Shown here in pieces: positions 56,323-64,000 of a stretch of DNA of 64,000 nucleotides. The stretch is from Gigaspora rosea (Eukaryota; Glomeromycota; Glomeromycetes; Diversisporales; Gigasporaceae): positions 76,037 to 140,036 of the forward strand of contig QKWP01000361.1 in assembly GCA_003550325.1 (NCBI GenBank), given 5' to 3'. The notes below the pieces were generated by a model that searched no databases, was not told where the DNA came from, and saw only the letters and a program-made list of their open reading frames with translations. The translations under genes and the position numbers were made by a program. Each line of letters begins with the position of its first letter. Positions within the stretch are counted from its first letter, which is position 1.

Positions 56323-57480
56323 TCATGCAACGTTTGACATTCCACTAGCGTTACCCATCTCTACAGATTTTTTATAACAAATATATGCCTTATACTCATC
56401 TTTTTCAACTCCAACACCATCAAGATAACACTTTGCAACTTTTAACATTCCATAAACATAATCCATCTCTGCAGATTTTTGATAATAAATAAACGACTTA
56501 TATTCATTCTTTTTAACCCCAATTCCTTCTTCATAACAGCAGCCAACCTGATATGTACCTTCATCATCTCCCATCTCAGCAGATTTTTGATAATAAATGA
56601 AAGTCTTATGTTCATCTTTTTTAACTCCAATTCCGAATTTATAACAAAATCCAGTCATATATGTTCCATTAACGTCCCCCATCTCTGCAGATTTTTGATA
56701 ATAAATGAATGCCTTATATTCATCCTTTTCAACTCCAGTTCCTTCATCATAACAATTTCCAACATTATATGTCCCTCTAGCATTTCCCATCTCTGCAGAT
56801 TTTTGATAATAAATGAATGCCTTATATTCATCCTTTTCAACTCCAATTCCTTTATCATAACAATATCCAACACTACATGTTCCTTCAGAGGACCCCATTT
56901 CTGCAGATTTTTGGTAATAAATGAATGCCTTATGTTCATCCTTTTTAACTCCATTTCCATTTCGATAACAATATCCAACATTATTGGTCCCAAGAGCGTC
57001 ACCCATCTTTGCAGATTTTTGATAATAAATAAATGCCTTTTGTTTATTTTTTTCAACCCCAATTCCTTTACTATAACAATATCCGACACCATTTATTCCT
57101 CTAGCATCACCCATATTTGCAGATTTTTGATAATAGGTGAATGCGTTGTGTTCATCTTTTTCAATCCATTTACCATAACAATAGCAACTTGCAAGAATAA
57201 TTTGAATCGTGGGGTTGATTTGATCATCTAAGCAAAAATTGATAATATTAACTGGACTTAGTTTCTTGCTTATTACAAATTGTTCTAATATATTAAGAGC
57301 TGAAAGCGAATTTTTGCCTTTCAACTTTTCTTCATTATATAGATTACACATTTCTTTAACAATTTCATTAAGAAAATCCTTGGTATCTTCTAAATAAAAT
57401 TGATTAACATTATTGGTTATTTGAATAATATCTGATGAACTGCTGTTTTTTTCCGGCCGGTTTTCAAACAGGTTTGACAT
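56323..57480 (-). CDS. Sel1-repeat (TPR-like) protein, 385 aa, eight repeats
   Basis: Open single-exon gene, start MSNLFENRPEKNSSSSD at 57480. The first 95 residues form the same helical cap as the 15644-16498 protein (FLNEIVKEMCNLYNEEKLKG; VNIINFCLDDQINPTIQ). Eight Sel1 units follow (about residues 95-380), each near CY-x-x-G-x-G-V-E-K-D-E-x-K-A-F-I-YYQKSAEMG. The last unit is diverged (AKCYLDGVGVEKDEYKAY), matching the last unit of the paralogue, so extra units were gained in the middle. No kinase, signal peptide or transmembrane segment. Likely a soluble scaffold; Sel1 proteins often act as adaptors in signalling or ER-linked complexes, but its partner is unknown. Opposite-strand frames are shadows of the repeats. 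Confidence 0.9.
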   Translation of the reverse strand: MSNLFENRPEKNSSSSDIIQITNNVNQFYLEDTKDFLNEIVKEMCNLYNEEKLKGKNSLSALNILEQFVISKKLSPVNIINFCLDDQINPTIQIILASCYCYGKWIEKDEHNAFTYYQKSANMGDARGINGVGYCYSKGIGVEKNKQKAFIYYQKSAKMGDALGTNNVGYCYRNGNGVKKDEHKAFIYYQKSAEMGSSEGTCSVGYCYDKGIGVEKDEYKAFIYYQKSAEMGNARGTYNVGNCYDEGTGVEKDEYKAFIYYQKSAEMGDVNGTYMTGFCYKFGIGVKKDEHKTFIYYQKSAEMGDDEGTYQVGCCYEEGIGVKKNEYKSFIYYQKSAEMDYVYGMLKVAKCYLDGVGVEKDEYKAYICYKKSVEMGNASGMSNVA

Positions 57481-57595
57481 TTTAACATAAGAAAGAATGT
57501 GTGTTCATGGGAATTGAATTTATTGAAGATATGTATCACATTGCGCCACATACGTACATATTGTAACACTTACAAATTAGGATGTTAACCATACC
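57481..57595 (-). promoter_or_regulatory. Upstream block conserved with the other intact Sel1 gene
   Basis: Matches 16499-16610 upstream of the paralogue, ending with CAAATTAGGATGTTA in both. It probably contains promoter and leader of this gene. Confidence 0.65.
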
Positions 57596-58387
57596 AGGAC
57601 GGATGCATATAAGTGTACGGCGGGTCCTGTCCGCAAAATCTCGTTTGATTGGTCCGCATGACGTATTCATCAAATTTTGCGGACAATCAACGGACAGTTC
57701 TTGAGGACGGAGGAAATCACGTGAATAGTTAGTTAGGGACAGCTAGGGTTAGTGGTTTTAGTAGGTGTTTTAGTAACATCACGTGAATTGCACTGTCCCG
57801 TAAGAACTGTCCGTAGATCCTCCAATTTTGGTTATTTTTCACACATGAATTCATCACAGATTATTTTTCATCACGCTTTATATCTATAGATCACAAATGT
57901 ACAAAATACACGAAGATGCGTAATTATTAATTTAACCGCAAACATGAGCAAACTCACAATTTCAATAAATAATGATAATAAAAACAAAAATTTTAGATAC
58001 AAAATTGTAACCCGATGCAAATTAATTTGCCTACTTACCTAAAATTTAGCATTTTTCGTTTTTTTCGTAGGATTTTTTATTGGGTTGATAATGATAATCT
58101 GATCGTCATTACACGGCAATCACTAAAGGTATGTTGAAGTAGAATCTTAGTGGATTTAAAGTCAACTTAAGTTGAAATGAAATTTTAAATCGCCCAAATC
58201 GTAACGAAATTTCAAACTTAAAAGTTGATTTTGAATCCACTTAGAGAATATTCAGTTTAAAAATTAAAAGCGTTTAAATTCAATTTAAACAACAATACAT
58301 CATAATGCTATTTGTGCTTATATTTTTGCAATATTTTTATCTTTACTAATTATTACAAGCGTAATTATTGGAAATTTGCCTTTTTAC
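57596..58387. repeat. GC-richer inverted repeats upstream of the Sel1 gene, then AT-rich DNA
   Basis: TGTCCGCAAAAT and ATTTTGCGGACA form an inverted pair at about 57629/57668. ACGGACAGTTCTT and its complement bracket about 57684-57815, with ATCACGTGAAT inside each arm. These look like a small MITE. Nothing is recognised from 57830 to 58387. Confidence 0.6.
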
Positions 58388-58700
58388 TCATACTTCTAAA
58401 ATTGTTCATTTTGGCAAAATATCCTAGATTTAATGTAAATGATTAGTAATCTATGCCTCTAAGAGAAAATTTCAATAGCAAAGCGCTAATTTAGTTTCTT
58501 TTAACGAGGCTTTTTTACGGAGTATGAAAAATTGCAAATTTTACATACTTCGTCAAAAAAACTCGTTAAAAACTCGTTAATAGTGCTAGTAAGAAACCAA
58601 ATTGGCGCTTTGATATTGAAATTTCCTCTTAGGCAATAATTTACATTAAATCTAGGATATTTTGTCGCTTTCGCAAGAATGAACAATTTTAGCAAAGTAA
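58388..58700. mobile_element. 313-bp near-complete palindrome (MITE)
   Basis: Arms of more than 120 bp: CTAAAATTGTTCATT, CAAAATATCCTAGATTTAAT, AATTTCAATA(G/T)CAAAGCGC, GTTTCTT, TTAACGAG. The centre near 58535 is itself inverted (ACGGAGTATG...CATACTTCGT). No coding content. Confidence 0.82.
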
Positions 58701-58939
58701 GCACTTATTTATCGCCAACTAATACAGTACCCATTAAATCATTTCATTTGCATTAATTTATGTAGTTCTCGAGTAAAATTAATTGGCGAAACTAAAACAA
58801 AATAGTATTAATTACCATTATCTAACAATCTTCAAAATCATTCATTTGCATTCGTTTAGCATGTGAGTATAATGATTTATTAATCAGTGGGATCAAAACA
58901 GCAAATAATAAGAGTTTGTCAACAAATAACAATGCGAGC
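58701..58939. other. AT-rich intergenic DNA
   Basis: Nothing recognised. Confidence 0.4.
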
Positions 58940-59365
58940 TTATATCTTCCTAGCATCGCCACCAAAAAGTTGTAGTCCCGTTGCTACCATCCGATTTGGG
59001 AGAGCATCAGTTATATAAGTGCCGAGATAGGTCAGGGTAGTAAACGAATATGTATTACGTAGGGTCAGGTTTATAAATATTATAATTCGAAATACAAGAA
59101 AATAATAAAAGACAAATATTATAGCGAAACTCTGCACTAAGCATATGAACACGAAGTTTAATAAACACAATACGATAATCTTTATTATAGTGTGGGATCT
59201 ACTAAAGACCCAAAACCTAACGATACATGAAGAGCGAACACAGCATAGCAGAAATTCGTTTTTATTGACTGATATTAGGATAAATATGATTGGCGACAAT
59301 CCTTTTTTTATATAGTCGGTCGAGTCATATGAAACTTTTTTTTTTTGCAATACAAAACGTAACAA
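58940..59365 (-). CDS. Hypothetical hydrophobic protein, 141 aa
   Basis: An open minus-strand frame with a basic start, a hydrophobic stretch around residues 60-100 (IIKIIVLCLLNFVFICLV and IIFVFYYFLVFRIIIFINL) that could form two membrane helices, and a polar, less AT-biased end containing YLGTYITDALPNRMVATGLQ and FGGDARKI. The C-terminal sequence looks like conserved coding DNA rather than chance. I recall similar fragments in Rhizophagus predictions but cannot name a family. It may be a real small membrane protein or a repeat-borne ORF. The 24-residue region before VRSSC is Lys/Ser-rich. Confidence 0.35.
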   Translation of the reverse strand: MLRFVLQKKKVSYDSTDYIKKGLSPIIFILISVNKNEFLLCCVRSSCIVRFWVFSRSHTIIKIIVLCLLNFVFICLVQSFAIIFVFYYFLVFRIIIFINLTLRNTYSFTTLTYLGTYITDALPNRMVATGLQLFGGDARKI

Positions 59366-59482
59366 CTTGAGTTATTAGTAGTTTCCTTTAAACTTATCGT
59401 TTTTCAACCTGAGATGCAATAGGATGCAGTAGTTTCAAAAACTAGATGAGAGGTGAAGATTTTGTAAGGTCGGAAAGTGGTA

Positions 59483-60523
59483 AAGTTGCGGGTGAAATTG
59501 TTTTTCGTTTCTGAAATAATTCGGATTTAATAAGGTGATCCGAAATAAAATTTCCAAATTCCGAAATCAAGACGAAAATCCTATACAAATCCAATAAAAT
59601 CCAATACTTCCGATATTTCTGATATTATCCGAAATTCAAATCTATAATAATGAGTGGCGCCTATCCTATTCAACAGTCTATTTATGTCAATTTGAAAAGC
59701 ATATTTCAAATACTGTTGAATTCCCGATCCTGTCAAAGTCGATAACCTGCCGGATCTAATAAAAACTTAATCAACCTGTTTCCACTATTTGAATATAATA
59801 ATTTATAAGTTTTCAAATCTGATCACCCTCAAAATCTTTTCACCATGCATATCGGTTTTGGCAAGTTTAACAGTATGTATCTTTTAATGAAACATTAAAT
59901 TCTTTAATGGATTCATCGTAATCCTAATTATTTATACGTATTCTAAGTGCACAGTTAAATTAAAGGCCTTTATACATACATAAGTAGTAATGTGAAATAT
60001 TCACGAATTTGAATACATTAAATCTCAAAAACTGATATGCATGGTGGACAGATTTTGTTGGTATTGAGAGCTATCAGATTTGAAAACATTATAAGCTATT
60101 AGATTCATATAGCAAAAGCAAGCGTGGCAGATTGGCTTTTTAATAGATTTGACAGATTATCAGCTTTGGCAGGATCGGTTCAATGTATAAATCTAATCGT
60201 TTATAATGTTATCAAATCTGATGAAATCTCAATACTGATATCAGTTTAATGTAGTTGAAACTGTGTAGTGAAGATGCAAATGTTGAATCAACATATCAAT
60301 TACAGAATTATGAACCAGTAAAATTTCACACGATTGGATCACGTTTTTGAACATGACCAATCATAGCCTTGGACGATTTCAGGCTCTTCGGATTGAGTCT
60401 ATAATATGGCCAATTATGGATTTTGTCAGAAATTTCGGAAATTTGCATGTAGGGCAAAACTAGTATCGCCCAAATTTTGGATTCGGATTTGCCGAAATAT
60501 TTGGATTTCACCCGCAATATTAT
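59483..60523. mobile_element. Inverted-repeat element with 9-bp target duplication (1041 bp)
   Basis: AAAGTGGTA occurs at 59474-59482 and 60524-60532. The ends share TTGCGGGTGAAAT in inverted orientation, followed by TTCGGATTT/CCGAAAT-type subterminal repeats. A 9-bp duplication suits Mutator-like elements. No transposase; the minus-strand frame at 60326-60580 crosses the element end and is not credible. Confidence 0.78.
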
Positions 60524-60532
60524 AAAGTGGTA

Positions 60533-60813
60533 TGGCAGTCTAAACAATTGGTGAGTTGAAATTGAAAGACTCTGCTTCAACTAGTTTGTTTGTGTTTTTT
60601 TACGAAAAGTATAATTTTGAACTATTATTCTAAACCATATTTTAATATTTTTTTGATTAATTTATTTAGTAGATATATAGTTTATGAATATAATATTTAT
60701 AATACAATAAGTGATAGTAATAGCAGTGTTTAGGAATGGTTGCATATTTGTTATTTAATAAACATTCATATGTATTTACTGTGAAAAAAACAATAAAAAC
60801 CTTGTAAAATCTA
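60533..60813. other. AT-rich intergenic DNA
   Basis: Nothing recognised. Confidence 0.4.
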
Positions 60814-60981
60814 AGGGGCATGCCATTTATTACGTGATATTTTTTACTTAGTAGCCACCCCTATCCATGTATAGTATGATCACTTTATCTAATTCTAATT
60901 GATTAATATAATATATAGACGTGATCACTACCTCTAATCATGTATCCATGGTAAAAATCACGTGATAAATGGCATGCCCCT
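60814..60981. mobile_element. 168-bp MITE with AGGGGCATGCC ends
   Basis: Left AGGGGCATGCCATTTATTAC, right (reverse complement) AGGGGCATGCCATTTATCAC, both followed by GTGAT and a TTTTTAC-like stretch. GATCAC(T) occurs twice inside in opposite sense. Confidence 0.85.
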
Positions 60982-61553
60982 AAATTAAAGCTAATGAATT
61001 AATGTATGTAAAATTATAATATATGTCTTTAGAGAGTATTGATTAATTTTTTAAAAGTTTGTAAATAATAAAGTTTTATCTAGGATGAGCCAGTACTCTA
61101 TCCAGAGTATGATCAACTTTTTCCTGTGATATATTAACAACCAATCAAAATGAACTTCTGCTATGCTAGCAAACATGTTGGGTTTATATATATATAGATT
61201 ATTTAGAATCCCTCTGGGTCATCTTTCCTCTGATATTACTAAGCTTTAATTCAACCAACACAAATAAAGTTTTTCTCACATTACTACCTGCATTAGAACA
61301 TTCTTTCTGAAACATTAATCTTAAAATCTGGTTTTTTAACTTTTCATCAGGCTAGCAGATTCATAATAATATATAAAGGCTTTGATTGTTTAATGATGCT
61401 TAGTATTATCCATGCATCAAATCATTCAATATCACATGTCACAGATTAATTAGTATGAAATTCAGGTATAGTAAAAAACATATCTATAGAAGGACAAATA
61501 TAGAAATCAGAATAACTATAATAAGAAAGATCTATAAATAGTAACTATGAAGA
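60982..61553. other. AT-rich intergenic DNA
   Basis: A short inverted pair (AGTACTCTATCCAGAGTA) near 61092-61110. No gene. Confidence 0.4.
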
Positions 61554-61781
61554 ATGAGTATAGAGAAACAAAATAGAAATAATAAAAATAGAGATAAGGT
61601 AGAACAATACAATGATGATCAGAGATATGATCAATTTACTAATTATTTAAGAAAAAGGATGATTATACAGCTGGGTAAAATAAGAAATCAAAGTAATATC
61701 AGAGCACAAAAATATTATATAGTAATTAATACTCTTCTCCTTAACAGTCATAGAACATTCATACTAGATAATAAATTATAA
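61554..61781 (+). CDS. Small charged ORF, unassigned
   Basis: A 75-residue frame, MSIEKQNRNNKNRDKVEQYN, rich in Asn, Lys, Arg and Gln in the first half. The second half has a mildly amphipathic character (FTNYLRKRMIIQLGKIRNQS). No family recognised, no cysteines, no signal peptide. It could be the first exon of a gene or chance in A-rich DNA. Confidence 0.22.
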   Translation: MSIEKQNRNNKNRDKVEQYNDDQRYDQFTNYLRKRMIIQLGKIRNQSNIRAQKYYIVINTLLLNSHRTFILDNKL

Positions 61782-62143
61782 TAAAAATTATAACAAAAAT
61801 ATATGAATTTACTATAAACTTTAATTCTCATATTATTTTCAATTTACATATTAACTTTTTTCAAATTTTGGGGTTAAGCATATTAAAAATAGTAGATTAA
61901 GGTTATTTAGATCATTTTTTTAAAAATTTGCTAATTTGTATATTTTTTTAATATAATTCTGTAAAAAAAATAATTTTTAGTTTTAAAAGTATTATTTTAT
62001 AGCAATTGCTAATTATAACTAGTGGTAAAATTACCTATTTATTGTATAACATAAATTATAATTACATGTATTAATACAATTATATATATACTGATAGTTA
62101 TAACTGGCTTTATTTTTTTTATATTTGAAACATAAAATGTTCT
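61782..62143. other. AT-rich intergenic DNA
   Basis: Nothing recognised. Confidence 0.4.
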
Positions 62144-62510
62144 ATATGGGCCCTCAAAAGTAGAAACCAAGGAATTTGGCTGATTACCGTTTTTGAGAAA
62201 ATTAGCAAAACTTTTTTGTTACACAAAATCAAAACAATCTAAAATTAGATTATTCATAATTAACAAACCTGTTTAAACAGGATTATTAGATTTGTAGATT
62301 CCATATTACTATCAGTAAATCTCGATAAATCTATTTTTAGATTATAGCATCAAAAGCCTTTAACCATTGTATCGCAAAAATTTATTAAATAATCAGACTT
62401 TTATTATTAAGTAAAAAAGATTGGGCCTAAAATTTTATATCTAATCAATCAAACAGGTCAATTTTTAAAAAATAGTCAAATTCCTTGGTTTCTATTTTTG
62501 AGGGCCTATA
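62144..62510. mobile_element. About 367-bp MITE with GGCCCTCAAAA ends
   Basis: Left TATGGGCCCTCAAAAGTAGA, right (reverse complement) TATAGGCCCTCAAAAATAGA, both followed by AACCAAGGAATTTG. TA-rich flanks. Central part AT-rich with no ORF. Confidence 0.82.
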
Positions 62511-63229
62511 TATAACCTTTTATATCTTTTTAATCGACCATGGTCTAGAATTTAGAATTAAGGTTGGCCAAAAAAAACATAATGCGGGCTGACTAACACT
62601 AGCTTAGAGGTTTTTCTAATACACCAGCTAGGACAGCATAATGCTGACTAACCCTAACCTTAAATTTTTAGACCTTAGCATAATTAAGGCTGAAAGCTTA
62701 ATTCCAGTCTAAAATTTATTTAGTATTAGGTTAGTTTAAAACCAATTAAAACCAGTTTTATATAAACTGCTAAAAATTTAGGAGAATTATCAATTTCGGT
62801 TTATTTCAACATTAAATTCAGGCTAATGTGCTAAATTTTGTTGTGCTACTAATCTATTCTACTAAATTTTTATCTAAAACTCCTAACCCTAACAAATAAT
62901 AACTTGCATTTATGCTCACTCTTATTCTAAGGGTACATATAAAATTTTAATATACAATCGCACTTTAAAGGTTCTAGAATTTACTAATATCATTATCATA
63001 TATTATTATTGCACTCTAAAACATAAAAAGCTAGATATATACTATACCTTCATAATACAAAGCTTCAGCACATCTCATTAAGCATTATTATAATTAAATT
63101 GCATATATAGATTCCTTTTTCCTTACAGTTTTGACATGTTTTGTGTATATCCTTTTCTTTTAATCTATCATGTACAGTTGCAGATTTATTAACTACCTAA
63201 TTAACATTTATGGGTTGAAGATAATGATG
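62511..63229. other. AT-rich DNA with a few short repeats
   Basis: GCTGACTAAC and CTAACCTTAA/AATTAAGG-type phrases recur on both strands between 62567 and 62705, suggesting another small inverted-repeat element of uncertain limits. No gene. Confidence 0.4.
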
Positions 63230-64000
63230 TTTTTTTGTTGGATTTTTCTAAATTTCAATAGCACTTTTTGTTCTTCCTGGAGTTTTTCCTTTTCAAGCTA
63301 TAATTAATTGGATTCCAATATTAAATTCATTATTTGCTGTGATTCATCTTGTGGTGATTCTTCTTGTAGTGATTCTTCTTGTGATAATTCATTTTGCTGT
63401 GATTTATTTTATTGTGATTTTTAAATTTCCTGCTTATTTAATATAAAATTTTGGCAAATTCCTATTAATTCATCATATGAATTAGTAAAAATTGCTAAAT
63501 CAAGAACTTTCTGCATTATGCTTTGTGCACAGCTATATTTTTGGCAAGTACTATTAATTTTTTGCAATATTGGTATATAATATCTGAATTGCAAATTTCT
63601 TTTAAATATCCAAAATCATTTATAATATCTTGGTTTGGAATATTATTAATGCATAATGAGATAGAAGATTGATCCCAAACTTTATTTGTATTTTCTTTGA
63701 TTAGATCATCCTTATACTATTGTCTTGCAATAAGCCCAATATGCTATTTAGCTTGAGAAAAACAATGTAAAATTTTATAAAAATGTCTATATGGATAACT
63801 ATATGTTATAAGAAGATTACATGTGCAGATATGTGAACCATCTACTATAAGTATAATATATTGGGTTTTAGTTCCACAGGATAATGTCAATTTTCAAATT
63901 TTAATGATTTGTTTATGTCCAACTCTTTCAACTATATTAACCAAATGAACTTTCATAAGCTCGTAATTATCTTCACATATTCTTTTATCATAATCTATAT
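63230..64000 (-). pseudogene. SWIM-finger protein remnant (probably MULE-type transposase C-terminus), runs off the window
   Basis: Reading leftwards from 64000: YDKRICEDNYELMKVHLVNI, VERVGHKQIIK, stop, KTQYIILIVDGSHICTCNLL and YPYRHFYKILHCFSQAK, stop, HIGLIARQ, stop, YKDDLIKENTN. The C-x-C...H arrangement and its surroundings match the SWIM zinc finger found in MULE transposases and related proteins. The third ligand, normally Cys in CRHF, reads Tyr (Y-R-H-F). Several stops break the frame. A Gln/Glu/Ser repeat tail follows at 63300-63420. The catalytic DDE domain would lie beyond the window. SWIM fingers also occur in non-transposon proteins, so the MULE assignment is inference. Confidence 0.6.
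63335..63420 (-). repeat. 15-bp tandem repeat (Ser-Gln-Glu-Glu on the minus strand)
   Basis: Five to six units of TTCTTGTGGTGATTC type. On the minus strand one frame reads SQQNELSQEESLQEESPQDE, in keeping with a charged coding tail of the SWIM remnant. Confidence 0.75.

Noticed and set aside
56479..57231. 250-codon plus-strand ORF opposite the second Sel1 gene
   Set aside because: Same antisense-shadow effect; low-complexity Ile/Phe/Ser sequence with the Sel1 period.

Overview
The window is very AT-rich eukaryotic DNA with short introns (about 75-180 bp). Its mix of Sel1-repeat proteins, a kelch-type membrane protein, BED-finger hAT transposons and very many small inverted-repeat elements is what I would expect of an arbuscular mycorrhizal fungus, most likely Rhizophagus irregularis or a close relative. 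The organism call is inference from recalled family content, not from a search. No bacterial-type operons, rRNA, genuine tRNA genes or CRISPR arrays were seen.

Host-type genes are few. They are a broken kelch/galactose-oxidase-like gene (1168-1983), three paralogous Sel1-repeat genes (a frameshifted copy at 4439-5182 on +, and open copies at 15644-16498 and 56323-57480 on -) and a few small unassigned ORFs. The two open Sel1 genes also share sequence upstream of the start codon.

Most of the window is mobile DNA. hAT-type elements with 8-bp target duplications lie at 2476-3793, 13392-14950, 27291-30117, 38590-42240 and probably 53214-54071. Elements with 9-10-bp duplications lie at 6045-7801, 6580-6730 and 59483-60523. 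Two tRNA-headed, poly-A-tailed retroposons with 15-bp duplications lie at 23406-24430 and 52439-53052. Many short inverted-repeat elements (MITE-like) fill the rest. A degenerate SWIM-finger protein, probably of MULE type, runs off the right edge.

The clearest large structure is a four-layer nest at 31-47 kb. A decayed multi-copy coding element (31115-32060, resuming at 47151) is split by a full-length non-LTR retrotransposon (32061-47150, 17-bp target duplication and poly-A). That LINE is split in ORF1 by a minus-strand Gypsy element (33283-42981, paired 499-bp LTRs). The Gypsy element is split near the start of gag by an apparently complete hAT transposon (38590-42240) whose spliced transposase has all expected motifs.

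Two repeat structures are unusual. One is a roughly 326-bp satellite at 19783-20922 made of two alternating palindromes. The other is a giant imperfect palindrome at about 48840-54190 whose arms are largely short degenerate units and whose arms were later hit by at least four independent insertions. I found no convincing new enzymatic or defence system. The novelty here lies in repeat architecture, gene-family evolution and one probable assembly artefact at the single N (36806).
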